Positions 32,161-40,280 of a stretch of 64,000 nucleotides of DNA are shown here, in pieces. The notes beneath the pieces are model-generated. The model did not search any database. It had not been told where the DNA came from and saw only the letters and a list, made by a program, of their open reading frames with translations. Made by a program: the position numbers and the translations under genes. The stretch's first letter is position 1. Every line of letters starts with the position of its first letter. The stretch is from Lentisphaeria bacterium (GTDB lineage: Bacteria; Verrucomicrobiota; Lentisphaeria; Victivallales; UBA1829): positions 1 through 64,000 of the forward strand of contig JAFVTF010000025.1 in the NCBI GenBank assembly GCA_017503375.1, written 5' to 3'.

Positions 32161-33147
32161 ATGAGCAGAACGATTATTGCCGGATGCGGAATTGCCGGAG
32201 CAACAGCAGCTTGCGCTTTGAAAGAAATGCTGCCGGAAGAAGAAGTTATTTTGATTGATCATGAAAACTGCGGTTTATATTCCCGAATCCGGATTCCGGA
32301 GGTTATGGCCGGAAAACTTCCGGAAGAGAAACTTGTATTGTCCTCCCCCTGTTCTCTGGAAGAGAAAGGTGTTAAAACTCTTTTTTGTACAAAAGTGGAA
32401 TCTCTTGATACAGAGAAGAAAACCGTATTCTATACAGGCGGGAGCATGTCTTATGACCGGTTTGTTTTTGCCACGGGGGCGGAGCCGTCACTTCCGCCGA
32501 TTCCGGGTTTGGAACAGAATATGACATTACGGAATCTGAACGATCTTCACCGGTTGGAATCTGTAATTCCGCACGCCGAAAATGCATTGGTGATCGGCGG
32601 CGGTCTGCTTGGGCTGGAAATTGCGGAATCCCTCAAAGTGAAAGGTTTGAATATCACTGTTTCAGAAATTGCGGACCGTTTGCTTCCGGCAATTCTGAAT
32701 GAAAAAGAATCCGCCTGGCTGAAAAATTATTTCAGTGAAATGGGCTGGAATGTTCTGACCTCTTCTTCCGTTCAGAAAGTTTCTGCTGCTGATGGAAAAT
32801 ATCAGGTTGAGATGAATGGAAAAACGGAAATCTTTGATATTGTTCTTGTATCTGCCGGAATCCGTCCGAATATTGAGATTGCCAAAGCTGCCGGAATCAA
32901 AACCGGAAAGGGAATCTGTATCAACAACCGCTTTGAAACATCAGCGGCAGATGTCTATGCAATCGGAGATTGTGCCGAACTGGATGGAAGAGTTTACGGT
33001 TTATGGATGGCATCGAAGGGGCAGGGAACTGCTTTGGCATCGGTGCTTTCGGGTAAGATGGAATCTTATACCCCGCCTGTTTTTTTACCTGTGCCGAAAC
33101 TTCCGGGAATCTCCCTGAAGGTACTGAAAGAAAAAGCAGGTGCTTGA
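32161..33147 (+). CDS. FAD-dependent NAD(P)-disulfide-type oxidoreductase
   Basis: A 328-residue flavoprotein of the pyridine nucleotide-disulfide family, closest to nitrite-reductase/rubredoxin-reductase-like flavin domains. The N-terminal FAD site is IIAGCGIAGATAACAL, the NAD(P) site VIGGGLLGLEIAESL (about 143-157), and the second FAD motif is YAIGDCAEL (about 262-270). It lacks the CxxxxC redox disulfide and the C-terminal dimerisation domain of glutathione reductases. A likely role is electron transfer from NAD(P)H to a rubredoxin, ferredoxin or small acceptor. It heads a five-gene set that ends with the double PilT ATPase. Confidence 0.88.
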   Translation: MSRTIIAGCGIAGATAACALKEMLPEEEVILIDHENCGLYSRIRIPEVMAGKLPEEKLVLSSPCSLEEKGVKTLFCTKVESLDTEKKTVFYTGGSMSYDRFVFATGAEPSLPPIPGLEQNMTLRNLNDLHRLESVIPHAENALVIGGGLLGLEIAESLKVKGLNITVSEIADRLLPAILNEKESAWLKNYFSEMGWNVLTSSSVQKVSAADGKYQVEMNGKTEIFDIVLVSAGIRPNIEIAKAAGIKTGKGICINNRFETSAADVYAIGDCAELDGRVYGLWMASKGQGTALASVLSGKMESYTPPVFLPVPKLPGISLKVLKEKAGA

Positions 33148-33149
33148 GT

Positions 33150-33614
33150 ATGCCTCTGGAAATCGAACGGAAGTTTCTTGTATTGAATTCTGATTGGAAG
33201 AAAAATGCTTCTGATCCTGTCCGCTTGTGTCAGAAATATGTTCCGCTTGGAGCAGAGTTGAAAGGCGTTATCAGAATCCGCATTGCCGGAGAAAAAGCGT
33301 TTCTGACCTTGAAGACACCTCAATCCGGCTGTGTGCGCGGAGAATATGAATATGAAATTCCGCTTACAGATGCAGACGAATTGATGAAAGAATTCTGTCC
33401 GTCCGGCGGAGTTGATAAATTTCGTTATCTTGTTGAATATGAGGGGAAACGCTGGGAAATCGATGAGTTTCTCGGGAATCATGCCGGATTGGTGATCGCA
33501 GAAATTGAATTGACATCAGCCGATGAGACCTTTGCATTTCCTCCGTGGCTTGGAAAAGAAGTCTCCGGTGATTTTCATTACAGTAATTCTTATCTGGCAG
33601 GGCTGGCGAAATGA
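33150..33614 (+). CDS. CYTH-domain protein (triphosphate tunnel family)
   Basis: A 154-residue protein starting PLEIERKFLV, the diagnostic ExExK motif of the CYTH superfamily (adenylate cyclase CyaB / thiamine triphosphatase). Further basic and acidic tunnel residues are in IRIRIAGEKAFLTLKTP, RGEYEYEIP, KFRYLVEYEGKRWEIDEF and IAEIEL. Members hydrolyse triphosphates such as inorganic tripolyphosphate or bind nucleotides. I start at the ATG at 33150, just after the previous stop (TGAGTATG); a TTG at 33144 is the alternative. The stop overlaps the rarA start. Confidence 0.93.
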   Translation: MPLEIERKFLVLNSDWKKNASDPVRLCQKYVPLGAELKGVIRIRIAGEKAFLTLKTPQSGCVRGEYEYEIPLTDADELMKEFCPSGGVDKFRYLVEYEGKRWEIDEFLGNHAGLVIAEIELTSADETFAFPPWLGKEVSGDFHYSNSYLAGLAK

Positions 33615-34909
33615 TGGAAGACAGTTTGTTTTCAAATTTAGCCGGCAGACCGTTGGCGGACCGGATGAGACCCGGAGAACTGGATGGAATCGTAGGTCAG
33701 GAACATTTGCTTGGTCCGGATGGTCCTTTGCGCCGGATGATTGATTCCGGTAAACTTTCCAGTTTCATATTGTGGGGTCCTCCCGGATGCGGAAAAACAA
33801 CCGCCGCCCGGATCATGGCGAACAATACCAGCTTGCATTTTACAGCTCTTTCCGCTGTCTTTTCCGGAATTGCTGATTTGAGAAAGGCATTTGATGAAGC
33901 CGCAAGACGCAGAATGGCAGGGGAGGGAACTCTGCTGTTTGTGGATGAAATCCACCGTTTCAACAGGGCGCAGCAGGATGGTTTTCTCCCGTATGTGGAA
34001 AACGGAACTGTGGTGCTTGTCGGTGCGACAACAGAAAATCCCTCTTTCGAGCTGAACAGCGCATTGCTCTCCCGGTGTAAAGTTTTTGTGATGAATCCCC
34101 TTGATGATGGAGCTCTGGAAAAAATCATCCAGCGTGCGGAGTCTGTTGTCGGGCGTGCTTTGCCTGTTACTCCGGAGGCCCGTGCAGAATTGCGGAAGAT
34201 GGCAGATGGTGACGGAAGATATTGTGTGAATCTGATTGAATCTGTGTTTGATTCTGTCCGTCCGGATGAAATTTTAGATGTGGAAACGCTGGGGAAAATC
34301 ATTCAGCACCGGGCTCCGATGTATGATAAGGACAAGGAAGGCCATTATAATCTGATCAGTGCGCTTCACAAATCTCTGCGCGGTTCGGATGTGGATGCCG
34401 CGCTTTACTGGGCGGCCCGGATGGTCAAAGGCGGAGAAGATCCGCTTTACATATTGCGGAGATTGACCCGTTTTGCCATGGAAGATGTGAGTCTGGCGGA
34501 TCCGGATGCTCTGCAGGTGGCTGTCAATGCGTGGGATACGTATGAACGGCTGGGTTCTCCGGAAGGAGATATTGCGATAGCGGAACTGGTGATTTATCTG
34601 GCAACTGCGCCGAAGTCCAACAGTGCGGAAGTTGCCTGGGATAATGCATTGCGTGCGGCAGACCGTTTTTCATCGTTGACCCCGCCCGCTCATATTCTGA
34701 ATGCGCCGACAAAACTGATGTCGCAGCTTGGATATGGCAAAGGGTATATTTACGACCATGATACAAAAGAGGGTTTCTCCGGACAGAACTATTTTCCGGA
34801 AGGGATGCCCCGGATGAAACTTTATAAGCCCACAGACAGAGGTTTTGAAAGCGAGATCCGGCGCCGTCTGGACTGGTGGGAAAGCCTGCGGAGAAAGAAA
34901 AATTCATGA
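33611..34909 (+). CDS. rarA: Replication-associated recombination protein A
   Basis: A 432-residue AAA+ ATPase related to clamp-loader and RuvB proteins, acting at stalled replication forks. Walker A is GPPGCGKTT (about 56-64), Walker B LLFVDEIHRFN (about 109-119), sensor 1 VGATTENPSFELN, and the RarA-specific C-terminal tetramerisation region holds HKSLRGSDVDAALYWAARM and LMSQLGYGKGYIYDHD. It overlaps the CYTH gene and the membrane-protein gene by ATGA arrangements. This is distinct from ruvB at 47937. Confidence 0.95.
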   Translation: MMEDSLFSNLAGRPLADRMRPGELDGIVGQEHLLGPDGPLRRMIDSGKLSSFILWGPPGCGKTTAARIMANNTSLHFTALSAVFSGIADLRKAFDEAARRRMAGEGTLLFVDEIHRFNRAQQDGFLPYVENGTVVLVGATTENPSFELNSALLSRCKVFVMNPLDDGALEKIIQRAESVVGRALPVTPEARAELRKMADGDGRYCVNLIESVFDSVRPDEILDVETLGKIIQHRAPMYDKDKEGHYNLISALHKSLRGSDVDAALYWAARMVKGGEDPLYILRRLTRFAMEDVSLADPDALQVAVNAWDTYERLGSPEGDIAIAELVIYLATAPKSNSAEVAWDNALRAADRFSSLTPPAHILNAPTKLMSQLGYGKGYIYDHDTKEGFSGQNYFPEGMPRMKLYKPTDRGFESEIRRRLDWWESLRRKKNS

Positions 34910-35538
34910 ATCCGGATTACACACATTCAACTGCGGAAAAAATGAAAGAGACGTGCTGTCATGTTCTCTTTTTTGCAGTTTTGATTTCCGGTGTGCTGCT
35001 GGCATATCAGGCATTTTCAAAAGGACAGATGGGATATCTGATTTTCGGAGTGCTGCCGTGTGGATTGCTTGCGGCTGCCCTTTTCATAAAATTTTATCTT
35101 CCGAAAATCGGTGAGTGGTTCAGTTTCAGTCTGCTGTTTCCGCGGAAATTTCTGAAAAAGGCCCCGGTTGTTTTATCTCCGTTTATCGGACTTTTGACGA
35201 ATGAAAAATATCAGGAGGCATTTTCCGGATTGCAGCCATTGGCTCAGCAGTATCCGGAAAATCCGGATGTGGTTCTGCTGTTTGCTCAGTCCTGTATGAA
35301 ACTGCATGGTACTGAAGAAATTGGTTTTACTGTGATGGAACAGCATTTTGCATTGGATGACCGGAGTGCATCGAAGAACCATTTGAAGCTGTTGTTTTTC
35401 TATGCAGATAAAGCAATGGAGTATCAATATACGGATTCCCTGATTCCGGTTTTGACCAGGGAAAGAGAAAAAGAGTTTTATACAGATTCTGAACGGAAAG
35501 CGATCCGGATCCGTTTGGATTCTCTCAGGAGGATGTGA
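34906..35538 (+). CDS. Two-TM membrane protein of unknown function
   Basis: A 210-residue protein that starts at the ATG overlapping the rarA stop; a start 30 bases upstream inside rarA is less likely. Two hydrophobic segments (about 18-38 and 44-64) form a hairpin, and the cytosolic C-terminal part (about 90-210) looks helical, with FSGLQPLAQQYPENPDVVLLFAQ resembling a TPR-like motif. No family recognised. Its stop region carries the AGGAGG that serves the following double PilT gene. Because it is translationally linked to that ATPase, it could be its membrane anchor or a pilus-machine component; that is inference. Confidence 0.65.
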   Translation: MNPDYTHSTAEKMKETCCHVLFFAVLISGVLLAYQAFSKGQMGYLIFGVLPCGLLAAALFIKFYLPKIGEWFSFSLLFPRKFLKKAPVVLSPFIGLLTNEKYQEAFSGLQPLAQQYPENPDVVLLFAQSCMKLHGTEEIGFTVMEQHFALDDRSASKNHLKLLFFYADKAMEYQYTDSLIPVLTREREKEFYTDSERKAIRIRLDSLRRM

Positions 35539-35540
35539 AT

Positions 35541-37742
35541 ATGTCAATCGAACTGTTTCTGATGAAAGCTGTCAGCGGAGGATATTCAGATTTTCTGGCT
35601 GCCGCAGGAAAAAGTCCTTCCTATCGTCTCAGAGGTGAAGTGATTCATGATAAAAACGTGATTTGTTCCGATGAGGAGGTCACGACATTCCGCCGGGAGG
35701 TTCTTTCTCCGGAGATGGAGGAGATGTATCTGAAAAACGGTTCGGTTGATGCATCCTATTCCCTTGGAGATTCCCGGTTCCGTATCAATTTTTACGATAC
35801 ACTTTCCGGTTCAGCCATGGCAGTCCGTCCGATTCATTCCGGCAACAAACTGTTTTTCAGAAAGCTGAATCTTCCTGAAAAGCTCCGCGAAATCTGTGAA
35901 GCCCCCAGAGGATTGATTCTGATTGCCGGAACAACGGGATGCGGAAAATCCACCACGATGGCAGCAATGATCAATCATATCAATCAGAGTAAAGCCAGAC
36001 ATATATTAACGCTGGAAGACCCCATTGAATTTCTGCATGAAGATGTGAACAGCTACATTTCTCAGCGTGAAATCAATACGGATACCGGCAGTTTTTCTAC
36101 GGCGTTGCGAAGTGCTATGCGGGAAAATCCGGACGTGATCGTTGTCGGTGAAATGCGGGATATGGAAACAATGCAGACCGCTGTCAATGCCGCATTGACC
36201 GGACATCTGGTGATCTCAACCGTTCATACAGCGGACACTGTTCTTGCTGTTGAACGGATCGTGAATATGTTTCCGGAAAACCAGCGGAGTCAGGCCGCAA
36301 TAGATCTGGGATTGTCGCTGAATGCAATCATCGCACAACGACTGGTTCCTGCTGTTGACGGAAAAGGTTCCATTCCGGCTGTTGAAATTCTGACAGCCAC
36401 TCCGACAGTCAGAAAGCTTATCGGAGAGATGGATTACAGTTCTCTGGAAGATGTCCTGCATCAGAACAGCGGGTTGGGGATGATGCAGTTCAACCGGGCA
36501 TTGTATCAGCTGTACAAACTCGGCAGGATCACTCTGACTTCCGCAAGGGAGGCTTCCACTTCCAAAGAAGAACTGGATTTGCTTGTCAAGGGAATGGAAA
36601 GCGGTGCCGATACATTCCGGAACCGTTACGGAGATCCGGCAGATGAGGAAGAGAGCGGTTTGATGGTGGATATGCGCCGTCTGCTGCGGACCGCATTGGC
36701 AAATCAGGCAAGTGACCTGCATCTTTCCTGCGGTGTCAGCCCCGTTTTGCGTATTCACGGAACATTGCGGAAAATGGAATTGCCTCCTTTGACACGCATG
36801 GATATTCAGCGTTTGCTTTACAGTATTCTGAATCAGCATCAGCGGGTGGAGCTGGAAGAAAAGAAAGAATTGGATTTTGCGCTTTCCGTAATATTGAACC
36901 GTAATGAGTTCGGAGAAGAAAAGGAATCCGCAAGATTCCGCGTGAATGCTTTTTACCAGAGAGGCAGCCTTGGTGTTGTCTGCCGGGTCGTCAATACCGC
37001 TATTCCGAGTCCGGATGTTTTGACTTTGCCGCCGCAGCTTGTCAGGATGGCATTCAAACAGCAGGGGTTGATTCTGATCACCGGACCGACAGGCAGCGGA
37101 AAATCAACCACTCTTGCCAGTTTGATCAACCAGATCAATCTTCATTCCGCAAAACATATCATAACATTGGAAGACCCCATCGAATATGTTCATGGAAATA
37201 TCAATTCTGTCATTGAACAGCGGGAACTTCATGAGGATACTTTAAGTTTTGCCACAGCTTTGCGTTTTGCCCTGCGTCAGGACCCGGATGTGATCATGGT
37301 CGGTGAAATGCGCGATAAAGAAACCATGGCTGCAACGCTGACAGCCGCCGAAACCGGACACCTTGTGTTTGCCACAATTCATACAAATAATGCACCGCAG
37401 ACGATTGACCGTATCGTGGATTCATTCCCCACCGATCAGCAGAATCAGATCCGGCTGCAGCTGGCAGGTGTCCTGCTCGGAGTCCTTTCTCAAAGATTGC
37501 TTCCCAGAATAGACGGGGCAGGGCGCGTGGCAGCGTTTGAACTGATGGCAGGAACACCGCCTGTTCTGGCTCTGGTCAGAGACGGCAGAACCCATCAGCT
37601 GCAATCAGTGATCGAAACCAGTCATAAAGACGGAATGTGTACATTGGAAAAATCACTGGAAGAACTGTATCTGCAAGGTCTTATCACTGAAGATCAGAAG
37701 ATGTCCTACCGGGCGGATTATCAGCAGACGAACAGTTTTTGA
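35541..37742 (+). CDS. Tandem PilT-PilT twitching-motility ATPase fusion
   Basis: A 733-residue protein with two complete retraction-ATPase modules, each normally a separate protein of about 350-380 residues. Module 1 (about 1-345) has Walker A GTTGCGKST (130-138), DPIEF, Walker B VIVVGEMRD (199-207) and the His box STVHTADT. Module 2 (about 376-733) starts with the typical ASDLHL..G..P..R..G N-terminal domain and has GPTGSGKST (515-523), DPIEYVH, VIMVGEMRD (584-592) and ATIHTNNAP. Module 1 has only a degenerate N-terminal domain (SDFLAAAG). I chose the ATG at 35541, 8 bp after AGGAGG. PilT and PilU drive type IV pilus retraction together; this may be both in one chain. No other pil genes are adjacent. 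Confidence 0.92.
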   Translation: MSIELFLMKAVSGGYSDFLAAAGKSPSYRLRGEVIHDKNVICSDEEVTTFRREVLSPEMEEMYLKNGSVDASYSLGDSRFRINFYDTLSGSAMAVRPIHSGNKLFFRKLNLPEKLREICEAPRGLILIAGTTGCGKSTTMAAMINHINQSKARHILTLEDPIEFLHEDVNSYISQREINTDTGSFSTALRSAMRENPDVIVVGEMRDMETMQTAVNAALTGHLVISTVHTADTVLAVERIVNMFPENQRSQAAIDLGLSLNAIIAQRLVPAVDGKGSIPAVEILTATPTVRKLIGEMDYSSLEDVLHQNSGLGMMQFNRALYQLYKLGRITLTSAREASTSKEELDLLVKGMESGADTFRNRYGDPADEEESGLMVDMRRLLRTALANQASDLHLSCGVSPVLRIHGTLRKMELPPLTRMDIQRLLYSILNQHQRVELEEKKELDFALSVILNRNEFGEEKESARFRVNAFYQRGSLGVVCRVVNTAIPSPDVLTLPPQLVRMAFKQQGLILITGPTGSGKSTTLASLINQINLHSAKHIITLEDPIEYVHGNINSVIEQRELHEDTLSFATALRFALRQDPDVIMVGEMRDKETMAATLTAAETGHLVFATIHTNNAPQTIDRIVDSFPTDQQNQIRLQLAGVLLGVLSQRLLPRIDGAGRVAAFELMAGTPPVLALVRDGRTHQLQSVIETSHKDGMCTLEKSLEELYLQGLITEDQKMSYRADYQQTNSF

Positions 37743-38630
37743 TCAGAGTTCCGGACCGGGGAGAAAACGGATAAACTTCTGCAATGCTTCGTTTGTATTA
37801 TCCTGCGCCCATACTGCGGCAATATCCACGGAAGGCAGTTCGGATTCAATCTCTCTGACAATGAGATTGTTGTCAGTTCCTCTGCAGCAGGATTCCGGTA
37901 CCAGGGCACAGCCGAACCCGGCTTGAACCATTGCCAGCATGGAACTTTTGTTCCGCGCATCCTGCCGGAACCGGGGAGGCGGCAAACCGTTAACAGTCAA
38001 TGCAGTCACAAGCTGATCGTAAATTTCCGGATTCACATCTCTGGCAAAAAGGATGATATCTTTTCCTGCCAGATGTTCAATCGTGATATGTTTCAACTGT
38101 GTAAGTTCATGATCCTGCGGCATGACCAGAACATATTTCTCCCGGAAAATCAGCTGTGTGGTCAAACCGGATATTTCCGTACTGAACGGACGCAGAAAGC
38201 CGATGTCCAATAATCCTTTTTTCAGAAGGTCATATTGTTCAGCCGTTTCCAATTCTCTCAGCTGCAGCCGGAGGGAAGATTCTTCTGTCCGCACTTGAGA
38301 AAGAATTGCTGGAAGAAAACTGTGGATAGCCGGTTCATTATAGCCGATTGCCAGCTGTCCGGTCTTGCCGGACAGAAATTCCGTCAACCGCTTTTGAGCC
38401 TGTTCCGCCCTGTTTAAAATGGCTTCAGCCTCCGTTAAAAAAAACATTCCGGCATCGGTCAGTTCCACAACGCGGCTTGTGCGTTTAAACAGTTTGCATC
38501 CCAATTCATCTTCCAGTTTTTTGACTGCGGCACTCAAAGGCGCCTGAGTGATATTCAATTTCGCCGCAGCCCTCCGGAAATGAAGCTCCCGGGCAACTGT
38601 CACAAAATAGCGTAAAGGCGTCAACTCCAT
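37743..38630 (-). CDS. LysR-family transcriptional regulator
   Basis: A 295-residue regulator. The N-terminal winged helix reads LRYFVTVARELHFRRAAAKLNITQAPLSAAVKKLEDELGCKLFKRTSR, a textbook LysR HTH; the remainder is the effector-binding domain (GYNEPAIHSFLPAIL, GFLRPFS). It is transcribed divergently from the dehydratase/AtuA operon at 38758, the usual arrangement for a regulator of that operon, so an organic acid or its product is the probable inducer. Its stop codon lies directly next to the stop of the PilT fusion. Two direct repeats overlap its start (38629-38662). Confidence 0.94.
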   Translation of the reverse strand: MELTPLRYFVTVARELHFRRAAAKLNITQAPLSAAVKKLEDELGCKLFKRTSRVVELTDAGMFFLTEAEAILNRAEQAQKRLTEFLSGKTGQLAIGYNEPAIHSFLPAILSQVRTEESSLRLQLRELETAEQYDLLKKGLLDIGFLRPFSTEISGLTTQLIFREKYVLVMPQDHELTQLKHITIEHLAGKDIILFARDVNPEIYDQLVTALTVNGLPPPRFRQDARNKSSMLAMVQAGFGCALVPESCCRGTDNNLIVREIESELPSVDIAAVWAQDNTNEALQKFIRFLPGPEL

Positions 38631-38662
38631 TGATTTTTATTTCCTTCTATTGATTCTTATTT
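38629..38662. promoter_or_regulatory. Direct repeats between LysR gene and dehydratase operon
   Basis: ATTGATTTTTATTT (38629-38642) and ATTGATTCTTATTT (38649-38662) are 13/14 identical and 20 bp apart, about two helical turns. They are candidate LysR-binding sites that would allow autoregulation because the first covers the LysR start codon. Confidence 0.45.
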
Positions 38663-38757
38663 TGATATAATAAATATATATTGTTTTGTTGAAAAAATCA
38701 AATGGAGACGGTATATTTTTTCAAAACCGGAAAATTTTAACGATGGAAGGGACCATT

Positions 38758-39660
38758 ATGCTGACAAAAAAAACGATTACGGAAGCGATGTACCATGCGA
38801 TCAAGTTCGGGGCAACCAAGATGCCGCCGGATATCCGCGCTGCATTGCAAAAGGCTCTTGAAGAAGAAACCGATCCAATGGCAAAGAAGCATTTGGAAAT
38901 CAGTTTGCAGAACGCTGATATGTCTGAAAAAGGAAACGGACTTGTCTGTGCTGATACCGGATTTCCCATGTTTTTTGTTCATGCCGGAAGTAAAACCGAA
39001 GTGGAGGGCGGATTCAACAGTTTGCTGGAATGTGCTCAGGCTGCAACAGCCCGTGCTACTGCGGAATGTTTTCTGCGTCCTACAATGGTTCATCCGCTGA
39101 CCCGGAAGAATCCCGGAGATAACGTCGGCCCCGGAATGCCGAAATTGGAACTGGTCTTTGACCGTGACGATGACGGAATGGAAATTCTTGCAGCACCCAA
39201 AGGCGGCGGCTCTGAAATTTTCGGAACCTTTTACCGTATGATGTTCCCGGCAGATGGGGAAGCCGGAATCAAGAAATTTGTGATTGAGTGCATCAAAGAT
39301 GCCTGCTATGCCGGTAAAGTTTGTCCTCCTGCGATCATCGGAGTTGGAATCGGCGGAACAGCAGACCTCTGTATGAGTATGGCAAAGAAAGCGGCTCTCC
39401 TCCGTCCCATCGGAAAGCACCATCCGGACCCGGAAGTTGCCCGGCTGGAAAAAGAGTTGTATGAAGCAGCCCGTCAGCTTGGAATCGGTCCCATGGGGTC
39501 CCGCGGAATCAATGCTGTGCTTGCAATCAATCTGGATGCCGCAGTTACTCACACCGCTGCTCTTCCCGTGGCTGTCAACGCTCAGTGTCTGGTCGGACGC
39601 CGCTGGATCGCCCGTATTGACGGAGCCGGAAATATTGATTATACAGGAGTTGTAGAATGA
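38758..39660 (+). CDS. Class I fumarase / tartrate-dehydratase-type hydratase, alpha subunit
   Basis: The iron-sulfur subunit (300 residues) of a two-subunit hydro-lyase (FumA N-terminal/TtdA family). Cys ligands for the 4Fe-4S cluster are expected in CADTGFPMFF, CIKDACYAGKVCPP and neighbouring positions; GIGGTADLCMSMAKKA is the conserved glycine-rich block. I take the ATG at 38758 after GGAAGGG; frames open to 38686 add residues not in the family. The beta subunit overlaps by 4 bp. A separate fumC exists in the window and the operon carries AtuA and DUF4387, so the substrate is more likely a tartrate-like or other hydroxyacid than malate/fumarate. Confidence 0.92.
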   Translation: MLTKKTITEAMYHAIKFGATKMPPDIRAALQKALEEETDPMAKKHLEISLQNADMSEKGNGLVCADTGFPMFFVHAGSKTEVEGGFNSLLECAQAATARATAECFLRPTMVHPLTRKNPGDNVGPGMPKLELVFDRDDDGMEILAAPKGGGSEIFGTFYRMMFPADGEAGIKKFVIECIKDACYAGKVCPPAIIGVGIGGTADLCMSMAKKAALLRPIGKHHPDPEVARLEKELYEAARQLGIGPMGSRGINAVLAINLDAAVTHTAALPVAVNAQCLVGRRWIARIDGAGNIDYTGVVE

Positions 39661-40280
39661 GAAATATCACTTTGCCTTTGTCAGAAAACGATGCCGAAAG
39701 TCTGAAACTCGGAGAAATGGTAACGGTCAGCGGTTTGCTTTTCACCGGCCGCAGCAGATTCCATATCCGCGCGATTGAAGATAATGTTTATCCGCCCATT
39801 GATTATGAAAAAATCAACTGTTTCTTCCATGTCGGTCCCGTGATGCGGCAGACAGATGACGGATGGGAAGTTGTCAGCTGTGAACCTACCAGTTCAATCC
39901 GTTTTGAACGTTACGGCGCAGATGTTGTGCGGAAATTCCGTTTACGGACTCTGATCGGAAAAACAACAATGGGGCCTGCAACAGCTCAAGCTCTGAAAGA
40001 AGTCCGCGGCATTTATCTTTCCAAAATCGGATTGAGCGGAAATGCCTTGCGTGGTCAGGTGAAAAAAGTTCATGATGTTTATTTCCTGGACGAACTGGGA
40101 AAAACGGAATGTACATGGATTTATGAAGTGGAAAATTTCGGACCTTTCTTTGTTGCAATGGATGCCAATGGAAGAAACTATTTTGAAGAACTTTCCGCAG
40201 AAGCCAATGCCCGGATGCCGGAAATCGAAAAAGCATTGAACATTCCTGCTGATTATCAGTATACAGAGGTCAACGGATGA
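39657..40280 (+). CDS. Class I fumarase / tartrate-dehydratase-type hydratase, beta subunit
   Basis: A 207-residue partner of the alpha subunit (Fumerase_C/TtdB type). Typical blocks are LKLGEMVTVSGLLFTGRSRFH at the start, VGPVMRQ, the substrate loop containing PTSSIRFE and KTTMGPATAQALKEVRGIYLSKIG with the GPAT-like loop. It overlaps both neighbours by 4 bp, so alpha, beta, AtuA-like and DUF4387 proteins are made from one message. The combination suggests dehydration of a hydroxyacid followed by further processing. Confidence 0.92.
   Translation: MRNITLPLSENDAESLKLGEMVTVSGLLFTGRSRFHIRAIEDNVYPPIDYEKINCFFHVGPVMRQTDDGWEVVSCEPTSSIRFERYGADVVRKFRLRTLIGKTTMGPATAQALKEVRGIYLSKIGLSGNALRGQVKKVHDVYFLDELGKTECTWIYEVENFGPFFVAMDANGRNYFEELSAEANARMPEIEKALNIPADYQYTEVNG

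Noticed and set aside
38758-40280. Annotation as a second fumarase (fumA/fumB)
   Set aside because: The two-subunit form, AtuA/DUF4387 partners and a separate fumC make a different hydroxyacid substrate at least as likely, so no fumarase gene symbol was given.
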